A stretch of DNA of 64,000 nt from Flavimobilis soli (GCF_002564025.1 NZ_PDJH01000001.1:62001-126000), one strand, 5' to 3'; numbered from the stretch's first letter, positions 24,233-33,547 are shown. The notes: generated by a model not told the origin, from the sequence alone. Translations and numbers: made by a program.

Positions 24233-26974
24233 TCAGGAGTCGCCACCTGCCGTGCCGGACGTACCGGCGCGCACGTCGTGCAGGTTGTACCGCTCGATGG
24301 CCTGGGCGGGGGCGTCGGCCGCGACCTCGCCGCGAGCGGCGAGCGACTGGAGCACGCGCACCGCCGTCGACGGACCGTCGATCTTGAAGTGGCGGCGGGC
24401 TGCGGCGCGGGTGTCGGAGAACCCGAAGCCGTCCGCGCCCAGCACCTCGTAGTCGCCCGGGACCCACTTGCGGATCTGGTCGGTCACGAGCTTGTCGTAG
24501 TCGCTCGTCGCGATGAACGGACCCTCCGCACCCTGGAGCTTGGACGTCAGGTACGCGACCTTCTTCTCCGCTCCCGGGTTGAGGAAGTTGTGCTCGTCGG
24601 CGGCGAGGCCGTCGCGGCGCAGCTCGAGCCAGCTCGTCACGGACCAGACGTCCGCCTGGACGCCCCAGTCCTCGGCGAGGATCTTGGCGGCCTCGAGCGC
24701 CCACAGCACGCCCACGCCGGACGCGAGGATCTGGGCACGCGGCCCCTCGCCCTGCGCCTGGTGGATCCGGTGGATCCCTCGCAGGATGCCCTCGACGTCC
24801 ACGTCCTCCGGCTCTGCCGGCTGAGCCATCGGCTCGTTGTAGACGGTCAGGTAGTAGATGACGTTCGGGTCGCGGTCGCCCTCGCCGTACATGCGCTCGA
24901 TGCCGTCGCGCACGATGTGGCGGATCTCGTACCCGTAGGCCGGGTCGTAGTGGACGACGTGCGACATGGTCCCGGCGAGCAGCGGCGAGTGGCCGTCAGC
25001 GTGCTGGAGGCCTTCGCCCGTGAGGGTCGTGCGGCCGGCCGTGGCTCCGATGAGGAAGCCTCGCGTGAGCTGGTCGCCCGCGGCCCAGAACTGGTCGCCG
25101 GTCCGCTGGAACCCGAACATCGAGTAGTAGAAGTAGAACGGGATGAGCGGCTGGCCGTGCGTCGCGTACGACGTGCCGACCGCCTGGAACGCGGCGGCGG
25201 AACCGGCCTCGTTGATGCCGGTGTGCATGATCTGGCCGGCCTCGGACTCCTTGTAGGAGAGCATGAGGTCGGAGTCGACCGCGCGGTAGTTCTGCCCGAG
25301 CGTGTTGAAGATCTTCGCCGTCGGGAAGATCGAGTCGAGGCCGAACGTGCGGGCCTCGTCGGGGATGATCGGCACGATGCGCTTGCCGATCTCCTTGTCC
25401 CTGACGAGGTCCTTGAACAGCCGGACGAGCGCCATCGTCGTGGCGACCTCCTGCTGGCCGGAGCCCTTCGCGAGGAGCTCGTACGTCTTGTCGCCCGGGA
25501 GGTTGAGCGGCTCGTACTTCTCGCGACGCTCGGGGACGAACCCGCCGAGCGCGCGACGGCGCTCGAGCATGTACTGGATCGTCGGGTCCTCGGGTCCCGG
25601 GTTGTAGTACGGCGGCAGGTACGGCTCGGCGTCGATCTCCTCGTCGGTGATCGGGATGTGCAGCGAGTCGCGGAGAGCCTTGAGCTCCTCGTTCTTGAGC
25701 TTCTTCATCTGGTGGGTCGCGTTGCGACCGGCGAAGCCCGAGCCGAGGCCGTAGCCCTTGATCGTGTGCGCGAGGATGACCGTCGGTTGGCCCGTGTGGG
25801 CGCGCGCCGCGGAGTACGCCGCGTAGATCTTGCGGTAGTCGTGGCCGCCGCGCTTGAGCTCCCAGATCTCGTCGTCCGTCATGTTCTCGACGAGCGCCTT
25901 GGTGCGCGGGTCGCGACCGAAGAAGTGCTCGCGGACGTACGCGCCGTCGTTGGCCTTGAACGTCTGGTAGTCGCCGTCGAGCGTCTGGTTCATGAGGTTG
26001 ACGAGCGCGCGGTCCTTGTCGGCGTTGAGCAGGACGTCCCACTCACGGCCCCAGATGACCTTGATGACGTTCCAGCCGGCGCCGCGGAACTGGGCCTCGA
26101 GCTCCTGGATGATCTTGCCGTTGCCGCGGACCGGGCCGTCGAGGCGCTGCAGGTTGCAGTTGACGACGAACGTGAGGTTGTCGAGCTGCTGCTGGGCAGC
26201 GAGCTGCAGCATGCCGCGGCTCTCGGGCTCGTCCATCTCGCCGTCGCCGAGGAACGCCCACACGTCCTGCTGCGACGTGTCCTTGATGCCGCGCTCGTGC
26301 AGGTAGCGGTTGGTCCACGCCTGGTAGATCGCCGACGCGGGGCCGAGGCCCATCGAGACCGTCGGGAACTCCCACAGCTCGGGCGCGAGGCGCGGGTGCG
26401 GGTAGGACGGCAGGCCGCCGCCCGGGTGCGACATCTCCTGGCGGAAGCCGTCCAGCTGGTGCTCGTTCAGGCGGCCCTCGAGGAGCGCGCGAGCGTAGAC
26501 GCCGGGGGAGGCGTGGCCCTGGAAGTAGACCTGGTCGCCGCCGCCCGGGTGGTCCTTGCCGCGGAAGAAGTGGTTGAGGCCGACCTCGTAGAGGGTCGCG
26601 ACGGACGCGTACGAGGAGATGTGGCCGCCGACCGCGACCGAGGGGCGCTGCGCGCGCGTCACCATGACGGCGGCGTTCCAGCGGATCCAGGAGCGGTAGC
26701 GGCGCTCCATGACCTCGTCGCCCGGGAAGTAGGGCTCCTCGTGGACGCCGATGGTGTTGACGTAGGGGGTGTTGAGCGACGTCGGGATGGCGACGTTGCG
26801 CTCACGTGCTCGCTTGAGCAGGTTGAGAAGGACGTACCGGGCGCGGGGTCCGCCGCGCTCGTCGATCAGGCCGTCCAGCGCCTCGACCCACTCACCCGTC
26901 TCGGCGGGGTCGATGTCCGGGACCTGGCTGAGCAGACCGTTGATGAGCGGTCGGGTCTCGTCGTGCGAAGCCAC
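24233..26974 (-). CDS. aceE: Pyruvate dehydrogenase E1 component, homodimeric type
   Basis: Thiamine-diphosphate enzyme that decarboxylates pyruvate and acetylates the lipoyl groups of E2. The 913-residue length matches homodimeric AceE. Visible features are [18 protein letters not shown]...[10 protein letters not shown], the ThDP motif [10 protein letters not shown]...[14 protein letters not shown] (from about residue 243) and the C-terminal transketolase-like part ([18 protein letters not shown]). GTG 26974 is preceded by AGAGG at six bases, while the upstream ATG is not. It faces away from the DUF3052-AhpE genes. E2 and E3 are not in the window, but lipA and lipB are. Confidence 0.95.
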   Translation of the reverse strand: MASHDETRPLINGLLSQVPDIDPAETGEWVEALDGLIDERGGPRARYVLLNLLKRARERNVAIPTSLNTPYVNTIGVHEEPYFPGDEVMERRYRSWIRWNAAVMVTRAQRPSVAVGGHISSYASVATLYEVGLNHFFRGKDHPGGGDQVYFQGHASPGVYARALLEGRLNEHQLDGFRQEMSHPGGGLPSYPHPRLAPELWEFPTVSMGLGPASAIYQAWTNRYLHERGIKDTSQQDVWAFLGDGEMDEPESRGMLQLAAQQQLDNLTFVVNCNLQRLDGPVRGNGKIIQELEAQFRGAGWNVIKVIWGREWDVLLNADKDRALVNLMNQTLDGDYQTFKANDGAYVREHFFGRDPRTKALVENMTDDEIWELKRGGHDYRKIYAAYSAARAHTGQPTVILAHTIKGYGLGSGFAGRNATHQMKKLKNEELKALRDSLHIPITDEEIDAEPYLPPYYNPGPEDPTIQYMLERRRALGGFVPERREKYEPLNLPGDKTYELLAKGSGQQEVATTMALVRLFKDLVRDKEIGKRIVPIIPDEARTFGLDSIFPTAKIFNTLGQNYRAVDSDLMLSYKESEAGQIMHTGINEAGSAAAFQAVGTSYATHGQPLIPFYFYYSMFGFQRTGDQFWAAGDQLTRGFLIGATAGRTTLTGEGLQHADGHSPLLAGTMSHVVHYDPAYGYEIRHIVRDGIERMYGEGDRDPNVIYYLTVYNEPMAQPAEPEDVDVEGILRGIHRIHQAQGEGPRAQILASGVGVLWALEAAKILAEDWGVQADVWSVTSWLELRRDGLAADEHNFLNPGAEKKVAYLTSKLQGAEGPFIATSDYDKLVTDQIRKWVPGDYEVLGADGFGFSDTRAAARRHFKIDGPSTAVRVLQSLAARGEVAADAPAQAIERYNLHDVRAGTSGTAGGDS

Positions 26975-27300
26975 CAGCAACCTCTTTATCTCGTCGTGAG
27001 CACTTTCGAGGGGGCTGGCGCCCCGGTGCTCCCAGTCCGGACCCACGGCTCGCGGCGCGGTAGCGCCGACGGGGTCCTGATGACCATTGTGTTCTCAAAG
27101 TCGCGGCAAAGTCACACCGTGTCCACCGTTCCCGGCCGTGATCCTCGTGACACCACGTGTGGGTGTCCGCGGCTGTGGTGCACTACCTTTGCCAGTGGGC
27201 GCCTCGTTGTGCAGGTGCCGGTACTGCGGGCGGCGTTGTGACACAGGTGACAACGCGGGCGGTGCCCGCTGGAGTCTTTCGGAAGGAACGGGAACCACAG
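26975..27300. promoter_or_regulatory. Divergent intergenic region aceE / DUF3052 gene
   Basis: These 326 bases have no gene I can support. They must hold the promoters of both divergent transcripts. Two inverted repeats stand out: ACACC (27150-27154) with GGTGT (27162-27166), and CGTTGT (27234-27239) with ACAACG (27250-27255). The second is near the expected promoter of the DUF3052 gene. No regulator can be named. Confidence 0.4.
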
Positions 27301-27732
27301 GTGGCCACGAGCACGGACCCCCAGGACGCGACGAGCGCCGCGGGGGCGGAGAAGCTGGGATTCGACCGGGAGATGGTCGTCCAGGAGTTCGGGTACGACG
27401 ACGACGTCGACCACGACCTGCGCTCGGCGATCGAGGACATCACGGGGACGGACCTGGTCGACGAGGACTACGACGACGTCACCGACGGTGTCATCGTCTG
27501 GTACCGCGACGGCGAGGACGACCTGACGGACCTTCTCGTCGACGTCCAGACGGTCCTCGACGACGGTGGCGCGATCTGGGTGCTGACGCCGAAGCCCGGT
27601 CGCGACGGTCACGTGGGCCACAACGACATCCAGGAGGCCGCGAGCACCGCGGGCCTGCACGTGACGAGCACCTTCTCGATCGCGCGCGACTGGTCGGCGA
27701 CGAAGCTCGGCACGCGCGGCCGCGGCCGCTGA
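27301..27732 (+). CDS. DUF3052 family protein
   Basis: A 143-residue acidic protein of the actinobacterial DUF3052 family, homologous in position to Rv2239c of M. tuberculosis. Conserved parts are EKLGFDREMVVQEFGYDDDVD, DLVDEDYDDVTDGVIVWYRDGEDDLTDLLVD and IWVLTPKPGRDGHV...ARDWSATKLGTR. GTG 27301 is the start with GGAAGGAACGGGA upstream. The stop overlaps the ATG of the peroxiredoxin gene (TGATG), so the pair is translationally coupled. Function is unknown; the link to a peroxiredoxin suggests a redox-related role. Confidence 0.85.
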   Translation: MATSTDPQDATSAAGAEKLGFDREMVVQEFGYDDDVDHDLRSAIEDITGTDLVDEDYDDVTDGVIVWYRDGEDDLTDLLVDVQTVLDDGGAIWVLTPKPGRDGHVGHNDIQEAASTAGLHVTSTFSIARDWSATKLGTRGRGR

Positions 27733-28196
27733 TGGAGACGGTGCCGCTCGTCGTCGGCGACGTCGCTCCCGACTTCACCCTGCAGGACACGCACGGCACT
27801 CCCGTGACTCTCTCGGAGCTGCGCGGCGGCCCCGTCCTGGTGGTGTTCTTCCCGTTCGCCTTCTCAGGGATCTGCACGGGTGAGCTGTGTGAGCTGCGCG
27901 ACAACCTGGCGCAGTTCGAGGACGCCCGCGTCACCCTGCTCGCGATCTCGTGCGACCCGGTCTTCACGCTCAAGGCGTGGGCCGAGCAGGAGGGCTTCGG
28001 ATTCGACCTGCTGTCGGACTTCTGGCCGCACGGCGAGGCCGCGCAGGCGTTCGGTGTGTTCGACGACGAGCACGGCCTCGCGCTGCGTGGCAGCTTCCTG
28101 ATCGACGCCGAGGGCGTCGTGAGGTGGGCGGTCGTCAACCCGCGCGGGCAGCGCCGGGACCTCGACGGCTACCGTGAGGCGCTCGCGCTCCTGTGA
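27732..28196 (+). CDS. ahpE: Peroxiredoxin, AhpE-like
   Basis: Thiol peroxidase that reduces hydroperoxides. The 154-residue thioredoxin-fold protein carries the active-site loop FFPFAFSGICTGEL with the peroxidatic Cys48. LLSDFWPHGEAAQAFGVFDDEHGLALRGSFLIDAEGVVRW is very close to mycobacterial AhpE. Unlike M. tuberculosis AhpE, which has a single Cys in this loop, a second Cys (Cys53, five residues later as in BCP/PrxQ) and a third (Cys74) are present. It is coupled to the DUF3052 gene as in mycobacteria. Confidence 0.9.
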   Translation: METVPLVVGDVAPDFTLQDTHGTPVTLSELRGGPVLVVFFPFAFSGICTGELCELRDNLAQFEDARVTLLAISCDPVFTLKAWAEQEGFGFDLLSDFWPHGEAAQAFGVFDDEHGLALRGSFLIDAEGVVRWAVVNPRGQRRDLDGYREALALL

Positions 28197-28208
28197 CGGG
28201 CGACAAGG

Positions 28209-28214
28209 TAGTCT
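28209..28214 (+). promoter_or_regulatory. -10 box of tRNA-Val
   Basis: TAGTCT preceded by GG, 20 bases before the mature tRNA, in the same form as the boxes of the other RNA genes. Confidence 0.35.
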
Positions 28215-28233
28215 GACGGCTGCCTGTTCACCA

Positions 28234-28307
28234 GGGCCTGTAGCTCAGCTGGTTAGAGCGCCACGCTTACACCGTGGATGTCGGGGGTTCGAGTCCCTCC
28301 GGGCCCA
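28234..28307 (+). tRNA. tRNA-Val (TAC)
   Basis: Acceptor GGGCCTG pairs with CGGGCCC (one T-G pair) and the discriminator is A. The anticodon arm CCACG/CGTGG holds loop CTTACAC with anticodon TAC. The T-arm has GGTTCGA. CCA is not encoded. Confidence 0.95.
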
Positions 28308-28422
28308 CCGTCGGCGCCTCGGTCGTCCGGGGCGCCGTTCTTCGTCTCACAGTTCGACAGGACAGAGCGAGGGATGCTCGGTACGGTCGGCAAGACGTCG
28401 TCGCCAACCTCTGGAGCCCTCC

Positions 28423-29055
28423 GTGACTCGTGTGTCTCGCCGCCTGTCGGCGCTCGCCATCGCTGCTTCTCTCGGTATCCCGGGCTCCGCCGCTCTCGCG
28501 ACGAGCGCTGCTGCGGTCCCGGTCCCGGCCGCTCCAGTCGCCGCGAGCGCGACGACCATCGACTGCAGCCGTGGCGGCGTGAAGCTGTCCCGGTCCTTCG
28601 GCACGTACCGGCTGAAGGGCGCGTGCGGCAAGGTCACGATCACGGGCACCGGGGTGACAGTCTCGCTGAAGTCCGTGAAGACGCTCAGCGTGAGGGGCAG
28701 CAACGCGAAGGTACGTGTCGCCAAGAACGTCGGCAAGGCGTCGGTCACCGGCACCGGCGTGAACCTCAAGGTCGGAGGTTCGCTCGGGACGCTCAAGATG
28801 GACGCGAGCAACGCGAGCGTCACCGTGAAGAACAACCTCAAGACGGCCCGCCTCGAAGGTGCGGGCACCAAGCTCCGTGCAGGCAAGACCTCGACGCTGG
28901 TCGTGCGCGGCAGCGGCAACCACGTGAAGGTGACCAGCCTGCGCAGCCTCCGAGTCGTCGGGGCGAACAACTACGTCAAGGCTGCCAAGGGCAAGGCGAA
29001 GACCGTGAAGGTCAGCGGGACCGGGAACGTCATCAAGGTGCGCACGTCGCGCTGA
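28423..29055 (+). CDS. Secreted DUF3060-type repeat protein
   Basis: A 210-residue exported protein. It has a signal peptide (RRLSALAIAASLGIPGSAALATSAAA). The rest is a run of short beta-strand repeats with G-x-G/N-x-V patterns (ITGTGVTVSLKSVKTLSVRGSNAKVRVAKNVGKASVTGTGVNLKV). This matches the right-handed beta-helix-like DUF3060 family. One Cys pair is visible (TIDCSRG and KGACGK). It is Lys-rich, with no catalytic motif. GTG 28423 has GGAG six bases upstream. Function is unknown; a structural or wall-associated role is possible. Confidence 0.75.
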   Translation: MTRVSRRLSALAIAASLGIPGSAALATSAAAVPVPAAPVAASATTIDCSRGGVKLSRSFGTYRLKGACGKVTITGTGVTVSLKSVKTLSVRGSNAKVRVAKNVGKASVTGTGVNLKVGGSLGTLKMDASNASVTVKNNLKTARLEGAGTKLRAGKTSTLVVRGSGNHVKVTSLRSLRVVGANNYVKAAKGKAKTVKVSGTGNVIKVRTSR

Positions 29056-29070
29056 CGATCGTCCGGACGT

Positions 29071-29109
29071 GGACGAGGGCCTCGCGACTCTGTCGCGAGG
29101 CCCTCGTCC
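29071..29109. terminator. Terminator hairpin after the DUF3060 gene
   Basis: Perfect 18-base arms (29071-29088 and 29092-29109) with a TCT loop lie between convergent genes. Confidence 0.7.
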
Positions 29110-29151
29110 GTCACTCCTGCTGTCGCGCGCCTGGTCGCGGTCCTGCGCTCG

Positions 29152-29580
29152 TCAGGCGCAGTTGTCGCAGATCCCCGTCGCCGGGAGCGTCATGAAGCAC
29201 GTGGGGCACATGGCCGTGGGGCGCTCGGGCTGGGCGGGTCTACGCGTCGAGGCGGGCTTCGCGGCGGGGGTGCGCTTGGGTGCGGGCGCGCGACGCGGCG
29301 CCCGTGCGGCACCGGGCTCGACGACGTCGAAGCCGCGGTTGCGCACGACCTTGATCGCTCCATCGTCGAACTCCTCGGCGAGAGCCGTCCGGCCGGTCGC
29401 ATAGCGGTGCGCGACGCCGATGACCGCGGCGCAGTCGTAGCTCGCGCCGTCGTGGACGATCGTCGGCCCTCCTGAGGCCTCGAAACCGTAGACGCCGAGG
29501 AAGTTCTCGCTCCCACGGGAGTCGTGCTCGGCGATCGCCTGGAGGATGTGCTGACGGGTCACGGAGGAGAAGGTAGCCAC
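29152..29580 (-). CDS. McrA-head-like domain protein with C-terminal zinc ribbon
   Basis: A 142-residue protein in two parts. Residues about 7-90 (TRQHILQAIAEHDSRGSENFLGVYGFEASGGPTIVHDGASYDCAAVIGVAHRYATG...GFDVVEP) resemble the N-terminal head domain of ScoMcrA-type type IV restriction enzymes of Streptomyces. The match is from memory of the family pattern (Y-D-x-K-A-I-x-G-x-A-H-like), here with CAAVIGVAH. A basic Ala/Pro linker follows, then a zinc ribbon CPTC...CDNC at the end. No HNH nuclease or SRA domain is encoded. The start is GTG 29580 or GTG 29562; neither has a strong ribosome-binding site. Confidence 0.65.
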   Translation of the reverse strand: MATFSSVTRQHILQAIAEHDSRGSENFLGVYGFEASGGPTIVHDGASYDCAAVIGVAHRYATGRTALAEEFDDGAIKVVRNRGFDVVEPGAARAPRRAPAPKRTPAAKPASTRRPAQPERPTAMCPTCFMTLPATGICDNCA

Positions 29581-29716
29581 CCCGCCAGGGTAGTCGGCGC
29601 GCACGACGACCCTCGCCGCCCAGAGGGCCCGTGTGACGAAGACGGCCCTGCTCTCGGCACCCGCCGTACGCGCGTGGCAAGGTAAGGACCAGCCCCGACC
29701 AGCAAGGAGACCCATC

Positions 29717-30553
29717 GTGGATCAGCAGACCCCGCACCGCGTCCTGAACAACGGCGTCACGATCCCGCAGCTCGGCTTCGGCACCTACAAGGTCGAGCCT
29801 GCGGACGCGGTCAGGGTCGTCAGCGAGGCCCTCGAGATCGGCTACCGGCACGTGGACACGGCCCAGATGTACGGCAACGAGCGCGAGGTCGGGCAGGCGG
29901 TCCGCGAGAGCGGTCTGCCGCGCGAGGACGTCTTCGTCACGACGAAGCTCAACAACAACCAGCTCACGTACGACGACGCGCTCGCGTCGTTCGACCGGTC
30001 GCTCGACGATCTCGGGCTCGACTTCGTCGACCTGTTCCTCATCCACTGGCCGCTGCCGACCGTGAGCGACTTCGTGCCCCGGTGGAAGGCGCTCGAGGAG
30101 ATCTACCGCTCCGGCCGCGCGCGTGCGATCGGCGTCTCGAACTTCCAGGAGAACCACCTCGTGCGGCTCATGGAGGAGACGCAGATCGTGCCCGCCGTCA
30201 ACCAGGTCGAGATCCATCCCTACCTGGTGCAGGACGAGCTGCGTGGGTTCGACGCGAAGCACGGCATCGTCACGCAGGCGTGGTCGCCGCTCGGCCGAGG
30301 AGCGGTCCTCGGCGACCCGACGATCGCGGCGATCGCGCGCCGCCACGGCGCATCACCTGCGCAGGTCATCATCCGCTGGCACGTGCAGCGCGGTGACGTC
30401 GTCTTCCCGAAGGCCTCGAGCCGCGCGCGGATCGAGGAGAACTTCCGCGCGCTGGAGCTGCACCTGGCGGACGAGGACATGACGGCGATCACGGCGCTCG
30501 ACCGCGGCGAGCGCACGGGCTCGCACCCCGACACGATGGCGTGGATCCCGTGA
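29717..30553 (+). CDS. Aldo/keto reductase (2,5-diketo-D-gluconate reductase type)
   Basis: NADPH-dependent carbonyl reductase of 278 residues. The catalytic tetrad is complete: Asp47 and Tyr52 in HVDTAQMYGNE, Lys77 in TTKLNN and His110 in FLIHWPLP. The cofactor end PKASSRARIEENF is present. It resembles the AKR5 group. GTG 29717 has AAGGAG seven bases upstream. An SDR gene follows 28 bases later on the same strand, so the two reductases may be cotranscribed. The substrate is unknown. Confidence 0.9.
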   Translation: MDQQTPHRVLNNGVTIPQLGFGTYKVEPADAVRVVSEALEIGYRHVDTAQMYGNEREVGQAVRESGLPREDVFVTTKLNNNQLTYDDALASFDRSLDDLGLDFVDLFLIHWPLPTVSDFVPRWKALEEIYRSGRARAIGVSNFQENHLVRLMEETQIVPAVNQVEIHPYLVQDELRGFDAKHGIVTQAWSPLGRGAVLGDPTIAAIARRHGASPAQVIIRWHVQRGDVVFPKASSRARIEENFRALELHLADEDMTAITALDRGERTGSHPDTMAWIP

Positions 30554-30581
30554 CCGGCACGACGACGAGGAGGACGTGCGC

Positions 30582-31433
30582 ATGAGCTTCCGCATGCAGG
30601 GTGCCCGGGTGCTGATCACGGGCGGTGCTGGCGGCATGGGCCGCATCTATGCCGAGCGCGCGTTGCGCGAGGGTGCAGCGCACGTCGCGCTGTGGGACCG
30701 CGACGGTGCGGCGCTCGCCGCGACCGTCGCCGAGCTCTCGACGGCGCACCCGCGCGCCACGGTGGCCGGGACGGAGGTCGACCTCGGCGACACCCGGTCG
30801 ATCGTCGACCGTGCGCAGGACTACCTCGCCGACGGCGGTGCCCCTCAGGTGCTCGTCAACAACGCGGGCATCGTGCGCGGCGCGCTGTTCTGGGACCACG
30901 AGGTCCGTGACATCGAGGGCACGATGCAGGTCAACGCGGTCGCGCCCATGGTCCTCACGCGCGAGCTGCTGCCCGCGATGATCGCGAGCCGCCGGCCAGC
31001 GCGCATCCTCAACATCGCCTCGGCCGCCGGAACGATCGCCAACCCGCGGATGAGCGTCTACGCCGCCTCGAAGTGGGCCATGATCGGCTGGTCGGACTCG
31101 GTGCGGCTCGAGCTCGAGCGCACCGGCAACGACCACGTGCGGGTCACGACGTTCTGCCCGAGCTACGTCTCGACCGGCATGTTCGACGGCGCCCGGGGTC
31201 CGCTGCTCACGCCGATCCTCACGCCGAAGACCGCGACGGACCGCGCCTGGCAGGCGATGCTCGCCGGGCGGCCGGTGCGCGCGACCCCGTGGACCGTCCC
31301 GCTCGGACGGGCGCTCCGCGGAGTGCTGCCCTCGCGCGTGTGGGACGTCGTCGCCGACAAGGGCTTCCGTGTCTACAACACGATGGACGAGTTCCGGGGG
31401 CGGTCCGGCGCGGGCCCGAGCCCGCGCTCCTGA
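30582..31433 (+). CDS. Short-chain dehydrogenase/reductase
   Basis: Classical SDR, 283 residues from ATG 30582, which has AGGAGG at eight bases; GTG 30576 is too close to it. The Rossmann motif is TGGAGGMGRIYAE, followed by DLGD, NNAG, the catalytic Ser in NIASAAG and the YAASK motif. The C-terminal part after about residue 200 (WTVPLGRALRGVLPSRVWDVVADKGFRVYNTMDEF) is longer than in minimal SDRs and may face a membrane or a large substrate. It probably forms a transcript with the aldo/keto reductase. Confidence 0.88.
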   Translation: MSFRMQGARVLITGGAGGMGRIYAERALREGAAHVALWDRDGAALAATVAELSTAHPRATVAGTEVDLGDTRSIVDRAQDYLADGGAPQVLVNNAGIVRGALFWDHEVRDIEGTMQVNAVAPMVLTRELLPAMIASRRPARILNIASAAGTIANPRMSVYAASKWAMIGWSDSVRLELERTGNDHVRVTTFCPSYVSTGMFDGARGPLLTPILTPKTATDRAWQAMLAGRPVRATPWTVPLGRALRGVLPSRVWDVVADKGFRVYNTMDEFRGRSGAGPSPRS

Positions 31434-31472
31434 CCGCCCCCGGTCTCGCCGCCTACCGGTCGCGCGGGGCCG

Positions 31473-32615
31473 TCACACGGCCTCGCGCGAGCTCGACGCG
31501 AGTGCGTCGCGCACGCTCACCCGCGGGCCGGTCCGCAGGAGCGAGCCCGAGTAGATCCGGGCCGCGACGGCCGTGACCGCGTAAGCCGTCGCGAGCAGGA
31601 TCACGATCGCGACGAGAGGCTCCCACCACTGCGCCTCGCCGAAGAACAGACGCACCGGCATGCCGACCGGGGCGGAGAACGGGACGTAGGACAGGATGGT
31701 CATGACGACCTCGTTCTCGTTGAGGAACACCACGAGGAAGTACGGGATCATCGTGAGCATCATGGCGGGCATGATCACCGACCCCGTGTCCTCCACCCGG
31801 GAGACGAGCGACGCACCAGCCGCGTAGATCGCAGCGAGCAGCAGGAAGCCGACCACGAGGAACGCGACGAACCACAGGATCGGCGCGCCGAGCATGCCGA
31901 GCAGCTCGTCCTGGCCCGTGATGACGAGACCGAGAACTGCCGTGGCCGCGATCGCGGCGGCCTGCCCCAGGGCCAGGACCGTGTTGCCGAGGATCTTGCC
32001 GGCGAGCAGGCTGCGCGCCGACACGGTCGCGAGCAGGATCTCGACGACGCGCGTCTGCTTCTCAGACACGGTGGACTGCGCGATCATGCCGCCCGAGCCC
32101 GCCCCGATCATCATGAAGACGATCCCGAAGGCGAGCGAGACGAGGTATCGCACCCCCTCTGTCGTCGCCGCGGGCTCGAGCTCCTCGGTCGCAGGCACGA
32201 CCGCGAGCGTCCTCATGATCTCGTCGTTGGTCCCCGTGAGGGTGACGACGAGGAGGCCCGACGGCTCGGGACCGGGCAGGACGGCCGCCTCGACGCTCTC
32301 GTCGGCGACGAGGGCGCGTGCTTCGTCCTCGGACGCGGCGACGACCGGCGCGAGCGTCGGCACGTCGCCGACCGTCTGGGAGGTCGCGGCGACGACCGCG
32401 ACCTTCGTCTTGTCGGACGGGTCGACGGGGCCGAGGGCGTCAGCCGCGTCGTCGGCGAAGAAGCTCGACGCGATGATGGATCCGAGCACCAGCACGAGCG
32501 TGACGATCGTCGAGACGATGAACGACTTGCTCGTCACCTGGCTGACGATCTCGCGCTCGGCGACGATCACCGCGGCGTTCGCGGAGCTGGGCGGGTTGGG
32601 GTGCACGGTGCTCAT
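31473..32615 (-). CDS. ABC-2 type transporter permease (NatB-like)
   Basis: Membrane subunit of an ABC exporter, 380 residues. It has an N-terminal helix (FIVSTIVTLVLVLGSIIASSFF), an external domain of about 150 residues and then five to six helices. The conserved cytoplasmic segment is QSTVSEKQTRVVEILLATVSARSLLAGKILGN. The pattern fits the NatB/ABC-2 group that exports sodium or small compounds in Bacillus. The start codon overlaps the stop of the ATP-binding gene (ATGA), so the two subunits are coupled. The substrate is unknown. Confidence 0.87.
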   Translation of the reverse strand: MSTVHPNPPSSANAAVIVAEREIVSQVTSKSFIVSTIVTLVLVLGSIIASSFFADDAADALGPVDPSDKTKVAVVAATSQTVGDVPTLAPVVAASEDEARALVADESVEAAVLPGPEPSGLLVVTLTGTNDEIMRTLAVVPATEELEPAATTEGVRYLVSLAFGIVFMMIGAGSGGMIAQSTVSEKQTRVVEILLATVSARSLLAGKILGNTVLALGQAAAIAATAVLGLVITGQDELLGMLGAPILWFVAFLVVGFLLLAAIYAAGASLVSRVEDTGSVIMPAMMLTMIPYFLVVFLNENEVVMTILSYVPFSAPVGMPVRLFFGEAQWWEPLVAIVILLATAYAVTAVAARIYSGSLLRTGPRVSVRDALASSSREAV

Positions 32616-33547
32616 CGGACGGTCTCCTCGATGCTCTGGGCGGACGTCTGCTCGGCGTGGGCGGCCTCGCTCGTGATCTCTCGGAAGATCTCGCCGAGGG
32701 TGGGGCGCAGCCTGCCGAACCGGGTGACGGACGAACGGGCGACGGCGTCGGTCAGGACGGCCTGGGCGGTCTCGGGCGTCGCATCGAAGACGGCGTCGCC
32801 GCCGGTGAACTCGACGACCTCGACGCCGGGGACGCCGCGCAGCCAGCCGATGTCCCCGCCCGTCGCGATCTCGAAGCGGCTGCCCCCGAACTCGTCGCGC
32901 AGCCCGTCGCGCGAGCCCTCGGCCTGGATCTTGCCGCCCGCGATGATGACGACGTCGTCGCACAGCCGCTCGACGACGTCGAGCTGGTGCGACGAGAAGA
33001 GCACGGGCACGCCCTGGGCAGCGCGCTCGGCGAGCGCGCGGACGACGACGTCGACGGCGATGGGGTCGAGCCCGGAGAACGGCTCGTCGAGGACGAGGAT
33101 CGTCGGATCGTGCACGAGCGCGGCGGCGATCTGGACGCGCTGCTGGTTGCCGAGCGACAGCTTCTCGAGCGGCTCGTCCGCGCGCTCGGCGAGGCCGAGG
33201 CTCTCGATGAGGTCGGTCGCGTTGCGACGCGCGGCGGTGCGGTCGTAGCCGTGCAGGCGCGCGAGGTGCACGAGCTGGTCGACGACCTTCATCTTCGGGT
33301 AGAGGCCGCGCTCCTCGGGCATGTAGCCGATCGTCTGGCGCTCGGCGGGCGTCAGGGGTGCGCCGTCGAGCGTGACGGTACCGGAGTCCGCGGCGAGGAC
33401 GCCGAGGATGATACGCATGGTGGTGGTCTTGCCGGCGCCGTTGGCACCGATGAACCCGGTCAGTCGTCCCGGGGCGACGCCGAACGACACGTCGTCCAGC
33501 GCGCGCAGGTCCCCGAAGCTTCGGTTGATGTGGTCGAGCCTCAGCAC
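32612..33547 (-). CDS. ABC transporter ATP-binding protein (NatA-like)
   Basis: 311-residue ATPase partner of the ABC-2 permease. Motifs are Walker A GANGAGKTT, Q-loop IGYMPEERGLYPKM, signature LSLGNQQR (variant of LSGGQ), Walker B ILVLDEPFSGLD and H-loop FSSHQLD. The C-terminal extension of about 90 residues is typical for DrrA/NatA proteins. A response-regulator gene lies 182 bases upstream on the same strand, so the two-component system may regulate the exporter; this is inferred from position only. Confidence 0.9.
   Translation of the reverse strand: MLRLDHINRSFGDLRALDDVSFGVAPGRLTGFIGANGAGKTTTMRIILGVLAADSGTVTLDGAPLTPAERQTIGYMPEERGLYPKMKVVDQLVHLARLHGYDRTAARRNATDLIESLGLAERADEPLEKLSLGNQQRVQIAAALVHDPTILVLDEPFSGLDPIAVDVVVRALAERAAQGVPVLFSSHQLDVVERLCDDVVIIAGGKIQAEGSRDGLRDEFGGSRFEIATGGDIGWLRGVPGVEVVEFTGGDAVFDATPETAQAVLTDAVARSSVTRFGRLRPTLGEIFREITSEAAHAEQTSAQSIEETVR

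Noticed and set aside
24278..27241. 987-residue open frame opposite aceE
   Set aside because: aceE on the minus strand is unmistakable. The opposite frame has Val/Arg/Glu-rich composition with no domain.
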